This document shows positions 46,121 through 58,206 of a stretch of DNA of 64,000 nt, one piece after another; the stretch's first letter is position 1; each line of letters starts with the position of its first letter. The DNA is taken from the NCBI GenBank assembly GCA_009741485.1, contig CM019216.1, forward strand, positions 51,223,943-51,287,942, given 5' to 3'. The DNA comes from Malurus cyaneus samueli (taxonomy: Eukaryota; Chordata; Aves; Passeriformes; Maluridae). The notes beneath the pieces were generated by a model. It was not told where the DNA came from. It searched no databases and worked only from the letters and a program-made list of their open reading frames with translations. A program made the position numbers and the translations under genes.

Positions 46121-49100
46121 CATCCTGCATCTGTGCCAGAGCTTTGAATTTCTGTGTGGCAGAAAGTGTGCTGCTTGAGGGCGATGATTTAATTTTTAAC
46201 TCTTGTACCTGCTGGCTGCTATAAAAAAACGAATTATGCTCTTTGGTGCAGTCCTGTAACTGGGTCTAAAACTGTATTTAGCCTCTTTACACTGGAGAAG
46301 GGAATGATGAACACTTGGTTCTGGTTGTCAGAGTAAATAGTTTATGAAAATGCAAAGTTTAATCATCCTCTATAAATAGATATATTTTACTTTTAACAAA
46401 TAGTGAATGCAGCTGCGTTTGCTGGTGATGTCTGGCCCTCTTCTGGCCAGATCTGGAATAACTGGGAAATTTTCTGTTTTGCTCAGTACGTTTTCTAAGG
46501 AATCATGGCTCAGGAATCATGGCTCCAAGACAGTAGAAATCCAGGCAAATCACCTGAAAATAATGGGCTTTCCAAGGCTTCTTATGAAGTACTTTCCATT
46601 CTTGTAATTAGATAACACACCTAGTAGAATTTTCAGAGACAAGAGCATGGGGAAGCCTGAATTACTGAGGTGCAAAGAATCTAAATTCTGCAGAAGGTTA
46701 TGCTATCATTTCCTATCACTGAGAAAGCTTTTATTTTAATATAAATTACTGTATATCCTGTTTATTAAACAGTGCCAGTGGAACTTTCTTGTACAAGTGA
46801 GCTAAAATTACATAAAATGCATTTTGCTAACTCCCACTGCTGGCTTCAACAGAGCAGAAGGACAGTGTGACTCTGTAACAACCATTTAATGACTTAATCC
46901 CAATTGTTCTTGTGATGTACTGCAGAAATGGATGTCATCTTGCAGATTACATAATATAAACCAGGTTGTCCATTGCTGTCTGCCAAACAAAAAACCCGAC
47001 AAAAACCCCAAGAAGAATAAAAGCATGACACCAGACTCCCTGCTCCATATGCTGCAAGCCCAGAGTATATTGATATCTGTTCAGATTCAGCACTTGATTT
47101 CTTGTAGCTCCTTGGCATGTAACTTCCTTGAGTACAAAAAGTGTGGAGATTTCTACAACATCCACAATGAATCCTTCACAATGATAATTTGCCAAAGAAT
47201 CATCCATACCAAAATAAAGCTTTTGAAAAGTAACAATTTTGTTATCAAAAACATGATGGTGAACCTGAAGTATTACAAGAAAAAGCCCTACATGCCAGAA
47301 AAAGCCATGTGGAATTTAGTATTAGAGTACACAAAAATTACAGACCTGTACATATTTCAGCAAGAGACCAAATGCTCCATTACTAAAAGGGCATCAAAAA
47401 TGTGCAGTGCTTTGTGTGTTAGAGGGAATAGATCTATCAGCTGAGAACAAGCTTCCTAAAAGAGAAAATGAAATAACCAAAAGGCTGTTTTGGCTCAAAG
47501 GACTTGGATAAACATGTGACAAAACAATAATTTCCACTGTTAATAAAAGAAATTCTGAGGACTTGGTTGATGGCAAGCACTTTCCTAAGACCTCATCTTT
47601 AGAAACAAAACATGCATCGATTTTTGCCCTCTCCTTGGAAGATGTTTTTCTTCAGATACATAATATACAGCATTTTTTGTTGCTATAAGAGGTGACACAT
47701 CATGTAGATAATGGTTTTGTTGGATTGTGCATGTGATAAGATTTCAAAGCCATCCTGGAAGCAGTTAGAACATCAGTGTTAATGCTGAAACAAAATACAA
47801 AATGCGTATATGGGGAACATAGTGCTCAGGAGAGAAGTTAACCTGAATATGTTTTCAGACCTGTTTGCTGAACCACCACCTCTTACATAAAGAAAGAGGC
47901 TGAAAGATTTCTGTGTAAAGCAAATTGTGTAAGGAAGTGTTTTCCCAACCTGGATTCTCAAATCAGCAATGCGAGAGCAGTACCTATGCCCAGGTAGTTA
48001 AGGAACATAACTCTTGGTAGGGATTTAGAAGCTGAAGAAATTGGTCAGTGACAGCCAGGGTCATGGTGAGCACAAAGCTGGGCTATCCACAAGCCTGCCT
48101 GCTTTTCAAGGAGCGGGGTCGCACTAGGAGACTGGAGAGATTTTGCTGATACCAGCCTGAGTGAGTGATACTGATAATCAGGGCCTCTGGGTCCTGTGCT
48201 GGGTCTGAAATTTGATGAGCATTTCCAGCCTGGTTAGGTAAAAAAGCATTGATAAAGGTCTGGAAAAGATCCCTTGTTAAAAGTTGTTACCCTGAGGAAG
48301 ATGATCTGAGGATATGTGTCTCTAAAAAACCTTGGTTATTTGCTCATGCAGAAGAGGTGCAGAGTGCTGTTAAGGAGCAGAGTAAGGAAAACAAATCTCA
48401 GTTGAATCTCTGGTTCTTACTGACTAAGAATGGCCAGTCCATCATTGCTACTATCAAATAAAGTTGTTATTCAAATAAGTTGTAGAAAACATTTACTTAC
48501 GAAGGAAGGATATGGGCCTTATGAACATACAGCATTTCTTACCACTTTTTTGAGTCTCAGCAGAGTAGCAGTCCAGGTACCACACCCTGCTCCTCAATTT
48601 TGTTGGGCGGTTGACAGCTGAAGCAGACAACATCCAGAGAATAGGGCACAGCAGCCCTCTGGCCCATTTGTATGTCCAAATCCATTTTGCATTAATGGGT
48701 CTCAAGTAGAGAGCTGGATCAGAGCTTTTTTACAGTTTGGGTTAGATCCAGAGCATCACAATCAAAGACATCTTTAGCAGACCAAACCTACACAAAATGG
48801 ATCTGACTCGTTGTCTATGCGTGTTGAAGAAGTAGGAGGGAATTAGTTCATTTCAACAATTTAATCCAAATGCTTATTGTAACATAATTAGTCAACTGGA
48901 AGAAAAGAGGTGTAATTACACAAGGTAATTTTATGGATTGCTGACAGATCCCCAAATAAGGAAAAGCAAGATCTGTTCATCATAAAACTTTAACCCTGGA
49001 GTATTGATTTATTTTTAAGGTGCATGCAAGATAAAAAGCAAGACAATTAAAATACGCTCTCCTTTAATATTGTCTTTAATAAATAAACCCCTTTTTAGGA

Positions 49101-52100
49101 GTATTTTTCCAGGCACCTGCTGGTGAAGACTGTTGTGATGTATTGTGACATTTTATAGTGATCTGTTACTCCGGGATGGGTGCCACTGGGAAGTCAGAGG
49201 ATGTCCAGGGACAGTTTGCAATGGCTCCTGTTCTGCTGCTGCTGCCAGTTCAAAGCATGGCAACAGCCCAAAGGCAGGAGAGAAAGGAGGCCTCATCCTG
49301 TGACTTGCAAGCTGTTCCAGAGGGATTTTAACCACACACTTGGGTGTTTCACTTTCTACATCTTTAACACAGATAACAACAATGCTGTATAAGCATATAT
49401 CTACGTAAAGCACGGTGCTCAGGAAGAACTGTGTAGCCGTTACTTTAATACACTTTGAAGAAATAAGAAAGATTTCCTATATTCCAAACAAGTCTATGAC
49501 TAGTTTACATCATCCCTTGTAACAAAGTAGCACGAATTATTTCAAGTGAAAAGTCGAATCCTTTCCACCAAAAACTGCGCAATGACACGGAGGCCGTTTG
49601 CCCAGGAGCGAAGGAGCAGCCACACGATGTCAGTGTGATGCAGAGAAAGAGCCCGCTCTCGTTCCTGCGGTCCGGCCTGAGGTCTGGCAGACACAGACAG
49701 CATAGGCTATATTTGGTGTTTCAGGAGCTGGTAGTCTGATATTGGTTCAGGTGGGGTATTAAGTGCTAGCTAGGGTAAATAGAAGAATATTTTGCTGTAC
49801 TTCCTACACCTCCTGTAAACAGCATCATCTGACAGAAAATACATGCTCCAAACTTGCCTCATCAATGAAGCCACTTTTATCTAAATGAACCCATGAACTA
49901 AAATGACAGACCAGCTTTTGCCTCCTTGTTTTGGAAAAGCAGACAGACAAACTACAGATGCCAGTGTTTCTTTATTTTCTGTCTAAAGGACAGGATGTTT
50001 TTGTGCAGTCCTTCTAGCCCACAACTTGTGCTAGTGTGGATGTACTGAGGAAAAAAATATTCAAAGGCTGGTTTAATGAAGTCTAATAAATAATCATAGA
50101 GAGATTTTAGGCATAACTGTAAACTTTTGGAAGAAGAATCTGCTGCCTCTCACAATTAGCAGTCACCATACAGCACAAAGAGATTTTATCAGCCCGTTTC
50201 TTGTTTGTCTCTGATTTGTGCTGAAAACACCACTATATATATCTGTGTGTGGTTGTTAGCAAATATACATATTGTTTCTAAATTGTTTTATGATCAGGTC
50301 TGTGGAGAATGCCATGCAGAAGCCAAAGAAAACATTACACAAATAGTCTTTCATTCGCTTTTCGACTGTAGAAAATGAAAGCACTTCTAAGGACAGAAGA
50401 GTCTTGCTTTATTTCTGCATGTAGAAAGCCCACTATTTCTTAGTACAAAAACCAAATTTGTACCCTTGCAGATGGGTACAAATGATCCTTGCACTCTCAA
50501 TGCTGGCCGTGCTTCCAAAATTTGCCATGCTTATTATATTCTTGCAGAAGTCAGGAAAGCCAGAACTAAAAATCCCCATTGGATATGGTTATCAAAAAGG
50601 TAACATGAGCATATTGACATCTGCAGAGTAGAATATTGTATAAGGTGACACATTTATATCACAACTGCATTGTCATGAGAATGGCTACATAATACAGAAA
50701 GCTGCAGTGGGGATGTCTGCATGTGTAAGGGCTTGTGTGTCTGTAAGGTTAATCCTCACAGAATATCCTTACACAAGATGTATTCCATGTTGACTAGCCC
50801 TGAGGCAGGCACCCTCCTGTGAAGTGGGATAACATTGCCAATTCTTCTCTAACAGCATTTCCTGGTGTGTGTAATCAAATGACTGTAAAAATGAAATGGT
50901 GCTTCCAGAGTGCTCTTTTGTACACCTGTGTATCGTAAGGATAAGCAGTAATGCTGTACCCATAATGCAGCAAGAAAAGCCAAATGTTGCTTTCCCTTGA
51001 AACACTGATCCCAAGTGGCTTCTCACAGGCATTACCTATGCTGGGATCCATTCAATATCACTGGCTGGGGCATATTCCTCACTGTGTAGTTCTTTCCAGC
51101 TTATTGGCTATAGAGCTGTGGCTGGATCAATGGAAGGAAGGAAATATTTCATTTCTAAGCCATTATAGAAAATCTTTTGAATGATGAAGAAAAATCTCAC
51201 TTCAGTAGTTTCCCTCAGATGGGCAATTACATCTAAGAGGTTGGTGGAGAAACCCACAGAGAGACACTCATGGCAGTTGCCAAGTGAAAATGAGCTGACT
51301 TTCTTCATTAACTCCTGACACAAGAGATTTAGAAGCTTGATCAACTTATTGCTCTCAGACTTTTTAACCTCACAGCAAGCCTAGAATTGGAACAATATGT
51401 ATAAATAGAAAAGGCCAAATGTGACTTCTTATTTATTTCCATTGCTCTGCATGTTTGTTCTCATGCATGTGTGGTGTTTGTGAGCATTAAGTAAAAAAAA
51501 AAAAAACCAAAGCTCTTTTCTACTGAGATCAATGAACTTTAACACTGATCTTCTTTAGAGTGGCAGAATTTGGAAAGTTGTGAGAATAGATGTTGTCTCA
51601 GCAAGACTATGTACTTTTATTCTCTGGCTTTAAGCATGTAGTGGTCTTCAATCATTCTAATGCTTTTCATCAAATATGCATTTCTCTCTTGCTCTTGATT
51701 CATTGATAAAAAGGTGCAAACTTTGCACAGTAGTATCTCTTCCTATTTTGCTCTTTTTGTCTGAAGTCCAGAGGGATGGTTACCTGTTTAGCTGATCAGT
51801 TTTCTCTCATTTTATGTTCCTTTCCTCTTGCCAGCCTCTCCACCTGAGGATGAAGCTGTGTGGCAGCAGAGTATTAGAGATGTTGGCTGGGCTCTACCTG
51901 TTCTTGGATCAGTGAGTGGCTCAGTGCATGGGATGTAACCAAAGCCTGGGAGTTAGGGCAGAGAAAGTTCCTTCAGAGCTTAGGATGCTAAATTAGAAAG
52001 CTCATGATGAGATGAACTTCATCAGAATACATTAAATCTGTTCTTCTTTGGGTAAGAGTAAAGATTTAGGGGTTTTAATTGCATGACTTAAAAAAATACC

Positions 52101-55100
52101 TAATCGTAAAAGCATACTTAACACCTCATCATAGTGTATTAAGATTTTATCTAATACCTTCCCAGATTGTCTAAAGTTTGAACAATATTTCAGATCTATT
52201 TTAAATTCTTGCCTTTCACTTTCATTTACCTAATACACTGATTTATCGCTTCCCTAGTAGGTTGTAATAGGTTGTGCTTTTAGCTGTTTGCAGAATGCTG
52301 TCCTGTCCTGCAGAGTTTGTGCTCCTGCAAGTGCTTATTGCCCAGCAAATGCCACAGGAGCCAGCCTCTGTCCTCCCAGGAGCCCTCCAAGGTACACAGC
52401 CCTGTGAAGTTCCCCTAAAATAATTTAGCTTTAGGATTTTGGGTCACAGGTGGTCTAAACCAGTCCGACTGCAGTTATTCCAGTTAGCTAGGCTGACCAG
52501 AGTCCTGGAAACTGGCTGAAAAGCTGGTTCTTAGCATTCAGCCCAGGAGCAGGAAAACATATTTCATAGCTGCTGAAAGCTGCTAAAGACCTGCTTTTAA
52601 TGGACTAATTTAAACCAACAAACATTTATTTGGATTGCGCATTTCTTTCAGTGGCTCAATTAATGGGGCAGAGTAATGAATGGAGGCACCGCTGGATTGT
52701 ATTAGCACTGCAGCACCGTCTTAGCAACCTTTTTGTCCTGCTCAGGAGGCTGTAAAATGCTTTGTTCCTCCCAACATAAACACCATTATACTACTACCAG
52801 GGCTGAGTTTACTTACCATTAAGCAAATGTAAATAGTCCCACAATTGGCACAGCCCCAAGAGCAGACAGGAGCTGAGGAATGCTGCCACAGTATGCAGCC
52901 AGATGTTTCAGGGTGGGACAATTCAGAATGGGCCGAATTCACTACTCTGGGGATGTGGGCTTGGACCAGCACAAAGAAGAGCTGAAAAAGCCAGGGCTGG
53001 CACTAATGACTGCAAGCAGTTGTTCCCTGATGCAGCAGCAACACTGAATCGTGCAGTGGAGATGGGACCTTAGTCATGCTTCTAAATGCTGTTCAAACAC
53101 TAAATGTGTTGAAGGGTTTAGTACAGTTTGGGAGCAGGTTCCTTGTAAGAAATTCCTGGTATTTCCTGGTTCCAGGCAGGCTGAAAAACACTGTGAGAAT
53201 GTGGTGGCTTTTGGTATGTCCATTTATGGACATGAATCAAAGGAACTGCAGGGAGGAAAAAAAGTGGAAAATGAGAGGAAAAATAAGTTAACTGAACTAC
53301 TTCCTCTCTCAGATTCTTCTTGGGTTTTGGGCAAAGCCTTACACTGGTATTTCATCCCGACTTCTCCTTGCTAACTACTTCCATATGTAGGCAAAGCATA
53401 ACATCAGTTAAAGCCACATTTAAGCACTGTTTTTAAAGAACTTAGGTTTTTGGTGGTAGGGTACAAAGTCAGAATGGTTGAATTATGATATGTTCAGGTA
53501 AGAATATTGCTGTTCCTTCTTACATTTAGTGTCCTTTTTGGTGTAATGGAATGAGGGCTTGCTTCAAGTGCGAGGTCTGAAAAAGCTATGCTACATGAAA
53601 AAAATACAAATGATCTAGTAAAGAGTATGCTATTTCTAGTGGTGTTCAAAAGTCAGTTTTCTCAGCTGAGTCCCCGTCTTTGTGAGACAAACAAATGGAT
53701 ACCATTCAAAGACTTATTTGTTCCTGTGTGGCTGTGGATCATTAAAAGTGGTTCATTCTTGAAGACTTTTTAAACTAGTGTCTTTTGGAGGTGTCTTAGC
53801 TCTGAGGAATCTGACAAATTTCCATCTGGAGAGTAGAGCCTATTTCATATGAAAGGGCTATAATCCGTGTCTGTTGTTCACATCTGTATTGTGTTAGGAA
53901 GCTAAGCTGCAAATCCATGCAAAAGTGTTATGGTACAAAAATCTGAAATACGATGGCTTAGAACTATTTCAAAGTATTTGATAGTCTGGTCTCCAGCCAC
54001 CTTGAATTCCTGTTTAATATTTAATTGAGTGCCTTTTATTAAATTGGTATTGATTTTACATTGATTCTTAGCAACAATATTATTAATATAGCTGGAGATC
54101 CATTTTAAGGAGCTAGTAATTAGAATGAATGTACTTTCATATATGAATAAAATATTTTAAAAGTACAGTAGCAAACTTGCACAGTAGGATTTTCTGAGGA
54201 TGCAAACAACCAAGAGCAAACTTCCCAAACAAGGTATTCTGTAAGGAATGTGAACCAGTGTTCTCTCCTGTGTAAGTGACTTTGGACTTTTGAACTCAAG
54301 TTTTTATTCTTCCATCTATGCATCTTAGGCACAAATAATGAAATCAGGAAACCTCTTTACGGTTGAAAGGCCCACATTGAAGCCATCATTTAAGATGCCA
54401 TGAATTCCACACAAGGGCTCCTTTTTCCCAGGATACCTTTGAAAGAAAGTCTTACAAGCAATATGATGTCTACCTACACCTCTAGGAGACCTTACAACAA
54501 AATATTTAAATTTCTTTACCTTCAGAGATAAAACTGTCAGAGATATAACACCTGTGAAGCAGTGTAAAACATATGCTTCTGTCAGAAGACTACACATGCT
54601 CCTGGAAAAAGGAGCGCAATTCATTATAATGCATACCTGAGATTTATGATCCCTGATATGCTCAGGGGAGGGCAACAACTTGCTTAACAAATTTGCATAC
54701 GTAGCATACTTCCTTATTTTAATTCACAGTAGCAACAGCAAACCACTGTTAAAACACTCTGACAGACCCCATCTGCACTCTGCTGGCCCGTGAAACAGTG
54801 CAATAACGTGTCAGACAGCAGGCAAGGAGGTTTTATCATCACATAATCAGGGAGAGGATACCTAGTGGTCCTGGGCTGCTTTGGGAGAGCCCCTTTGTGG
54901 GTATCTTTCAGGCAGCCCTTCTCAACCAGAGCTGCTGCTCTCTTCCAGCCTTGTCTGCCAGAGGGACAGTGCCAGGGAGGCCACAGTGTGTGGCTTAGGT
55001 GCTGGGGATAGAGCCCACACTGCAGAGGGCTGTGAGCAGAACACGAGTGAATCTCATGGGCCAGCCATGAGGCTCATGGGAATGATGTTATCAGGAAACA

Positions 55101-55478
55101 TCATTCATTAGACTACCTGATACCAGTTTGTAAAACACTGCAGGGTAGAGTTATTCAACAGGCTTAAGCAGTGCCAGAAACTCCCCATCTCTTACAGGCA
55201 TGAATCCCAACCTGCCAGGTACATTGTGCTTCTTTCTGTTCTGCTGACCCTGAGAGCTTCTGGAGTGATGGCTATGAATGAAGTCCACATACATCCTGTC
55301 CTTGCTGGAACTAGAAATTAGAGTTTTCTTCTTATTTGGGGGTGGAGCCACAGTAGCGGTCAGGCAACAAATCCTCGGTGTTGTACGAATGTTTGAAGCG
55401 TTTCCAGGGTGAACAGAATGGCTGTATCATATTCATAACCTGGAAAAGAAAATAGAGAAAAAATGCTGGAGAGTCTCA

Positions 55479-55514
55479 GGGAGCATAAGAGCCAGAGGGA
55501 GCATATGAGCCAGA
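55479..55514. repeat. Tandem duplication, period 18
   Basis: GGGAGCATAAGAGCCAGA is followed directly by GGGAGCATATGAGCCAGA, differing at one base. Intergenic. Confidence 0.85.
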
Positions 55515-55599
55515 GGCTACCCAAAAGTATTTCTTATGGGACACAAAAAGCCACTTCCTCATGCCAGGAGAATTCCTTGTATTTTTCAGGAGGGAAAAT

Positions 55600-55760
55600 G
55601 CTTCTATGACCTTGAGCAAAGCCTGGTGAAGCCATTGGCAAGACTCCCATTGACTTCCCATTAGTTTAGGGCTCTGTTGTTCATCAATTAGTCAAAGCTG
55701 GTGTTACACCGATTTGCTGCTAATGCTAGCTGAAATCAATGGGATTGGAAGGTGCTCAGG
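55600..55760. repeat. Possible ancient amniote repeat remnant
   Basis: GACTCCCATTGACTTCCCAT, AAAGCTGGTGTTACACCGAT and CTGAAATCAATGGGATTGG resemble a very old repeat common in turtle, crocodile and bird DNA with CCCATTGACTTCAATGGG-type motifs. I cannot name the family. Confidence 0.35.
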
Positions 55761-56299
55761 AAGGATGGACATTTTTGTAAGCTAACACTCTTTCAGCACC
55801 AGGAAATTCCAGATTGAACTTGTTTGCCTGAAAAGGATTCTTGTTGGAGAGCATGTGGTTTTTTTTCTGAAAATAAGAACTAATACTTCTAGTGCAAAGG
55901 TTAATTTTGAATTCAAAGAATCTCCTTGTCTTAATAAAGGGACAAAAAAAATTATTAATGTAGGGCCCAGCAAGGGACTGAAGCTTTTCTTTTCACTTCA
56001 GGGGGAAGAGGCAAGTGACTCAGAGCTGTCTTTACAGTTGTTTTTGCTTATCTAAGAAGAATGTTTGGACCATTATCAAAATGTGTAGCTCTTACAATAC
56101 TTCTCACATGTGGGTTGCAAGGCTTTGAATCCATGGACCCTTTACACAAAAATGTCACATAAAATGATTTGGTGTGGTCAGCAAGCAGGAAGATAATCCA
56201 GGTAATTGCCACCAGAATGCTCTACCATACCACACTTAGGTGTTAATTCAAGTAAAGCTACATCTAAATTAGCTCTACTCTGCATGAAAGTTCAATCTG

Positions 56300-56352
56300 A
56301 AGTTTTTTAGAGGCCCCTTCCAACCTGTAGTATTCTATGGTTTTTATGATAC
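56300..56352 (+). mobile_element. Short CR1 3' tail
   Basis: AGAGGCCCCTTCCAACCTGT followed by AGTATTCTATGGTTTTTATG resembles the last ~50 bases of a sense CR1 copy. The fragment is short and diverged. Confidence 0.6.
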
Positions 56353-56884
56353 AACTCATTAGCTCTTCTCTAAGAAGTGTACTACATTTTGGACTTCTGG
56401 ATTAGACTCTAGAGTCAAGAAACACTTCAATGCTTTTAGCAATTAAAAATATTTTCCTTGCCTTAGTTGAAAACAAATTCTAACCAGTGGAACACCTCAA
56501 TGAAATTAAGCACATTGTGGGGTGTACTACAGCAGCAGTTGAATACCACAGTGACCAGATGGCTCCCTTCAAACCACGTGTGATGCACGAGACCTGCTGC
56601 ACTTTCCAATGCCACACTGGGCTTGGCAAAGCAAGCCCGGCCCTTCCCTCCATTCTAAACTCAGAAGAGTAACAAGCTACAGTTGGTTCACTAGTAACAG
56701 AAAAAGCAAACCATTAGCTTATTCCTAAGTGTATGTGCTTCTGGACAAAGAACCCACCACACATTACTTGATTTTCATCTAGTGCAACGCCAAGCCCTTC
56801 AAGAAATACATAAAGGAATAGTAGATAGTAGTAATAGTAATACATAAAGGAGACTAAAGGTAAATGAAATACCAAGCCATTTAT

Positions 56885-57909
56885 ATAAAAAATATAAATA
56901 CTTTATTTTCAACTAAAAAGGTGCAAACATGTAACTTTTGGTCACACTTCTCAACAAATAAACTGTCCAAAAAGAGCCATAGTCAAAGAAAGAAACAAAT
57001 GCTCAAGTGGAAAGACTGATGAGCTACAGAACAGCCATTTTTTCTTAAAGACACTTGTCTTATAAAGTAGTAGGTAAACATCTTGCCAGACGAATGCTTT
57101 GTAACATTACAGGCACCTCAACTTCATCTTGACCTCAACTCATCATTTGGCCCTATCTGAACAATTTCCACTAGAGTATCTATTTCATGCTTTGAATGCA
57201 TTGTCAAACAAGCTTTAAATCTTACCTATCTTGTTCCAAAAAAGAAGGCTATCATTGAACTTTCAAAGCATTAAACAAAAGCACAAAACTTTAAATTAAT
57301 TTAGATAACTGTACAAATATATATACACACAGTATTTACAATATTCATAAAAAGTAGCTTGTAACAGGTAAATTAACTGCCACAAGCTGTCCAGTCTAAT
57401 TGACATGATTCTGATTCTTGTTGGCCAAGCCATCTGAACCAGTGTCAGAGCTGAAACATTACTGTCCTGACTAACAGAACACCTTCTACTTAGCACTTTG
57501 CTGGGTGTTTGCATTCCAGCTGTTGCTGTCTCTAAGCCAGCGCCAACAAACATGCTAATGGTCTCTTCTCAATTGCACTACTAGGTGAAGCACGCTGTAC
57601 CACATTAAGGGAACATTTGCTTGATTCTGCTTTTCCTGTCTATTTCCCTTAACCCCATCACACCACCTCAGGAAACAACATGTTCTGAAGCTGTGTCTTG
57701 ATGCGGTCCCACTGTCCGTTTTATGTTCTTCTTCAAACCACCATTTGGGGTCAGTAGAAAAATTGTCTTAAGTCACACGGAGCAGTTTGTTGAAATTTAA
57801 AAAAAAAAAAAAAAAACTGATTTAAATACCTTGTGCTATTGAATCATGTTTACAAAATGAGATGCAAATCAGTTCAAGTTGAGAATCTACTTAGCGTCTC
57901 CTTCTGGCT
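56885..57909 (-). other. CCN2: CCN2 3' UTR (inferred)
   Basis: About 1 kb of AT-rich sequence between the stop and the polyadenylation hexamer, close to the human 3' UTR length. It holds an 18-base A run on the + strand at 57799-57816, which is a U tract in the mRNA. In human this UTR carries the CAESAR stability element; I could not place an equivalent by eye. Confidence 0.7.
56902..56907 (-). terminator. CCN2: CCN2 polyadenylation signal
   Basis: The + strand TTTATT reads AATAAA on the CCN2 strand, about 1.0 kb after the stop codon. It is the hexamer at the expected distance, so the transcript should end near 56880-56890. Confidence 0.7.
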
Positions 57910-58206
57910 TTATGCCATGTCTCCATACATCTTTCTGTAGTACAGAGACTCAAAGATGTCATTGTCTCCAGGGCAGTTGTAGTGGCACGCGCAGGTCTTG
58001 ATGAACATCATTTTCCTCTTCATGATCTCCCCATCAGGGCACTTGAACTCCACGGGGAGGGTGGCTGTTCTGTGTGGTGTGCAGCAGCGCCCGTCAGTGC
58101 AGACACCACAGAACTTTGCTCTGTAGGTCTTCACGCTGGTGCAGCCAGACAGCTCAAACTTGACGGGCTTGGAGATTTTGGGGGTGCGAATGCACTTTTT
58201 GCCTTT
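57910..58206 (-). CDS. CCN2: CCN2 exon 5: C-terminal cystine knot
   Basis: Minus-strand acceptor ctaacag; 297 bases, 98 residues and a TAA stop. It begins [20 protein letters not shown] and includes [20 protein letters not shown] and [20 protein letters not shown]. The knot cysteines and the basic heparin-binding KGKK are in place. Confidence 0.97.
   Translation of the reverse strand, partial: KGKKCIRTPKISKPVKFELSGCTSVKTYRAKFCGVCTDGRCCTPHRTATLPVEFKCPDGEIMKRKMMFIKTCACHYNCPGDNDIFESLYYRKMYGDMA

Larger units (their letters stand above)
46121..56884. other. Intergenic between the CR1 copy and the CCN2 3' end
   Basis: About 10.8 kb, mostly AT-rich. It contains an unrecognised 170-codon frame (46932-47444), two candidate conserved noncoding blocks (about 48840-49110 and 52555-52740), an 18-base tandem pair (55479-55514), an old repeat remnant (55600-55760) and a CR1 tail (56300-56352). 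No exon of a known gene is recognised. Confidence 0.6.
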
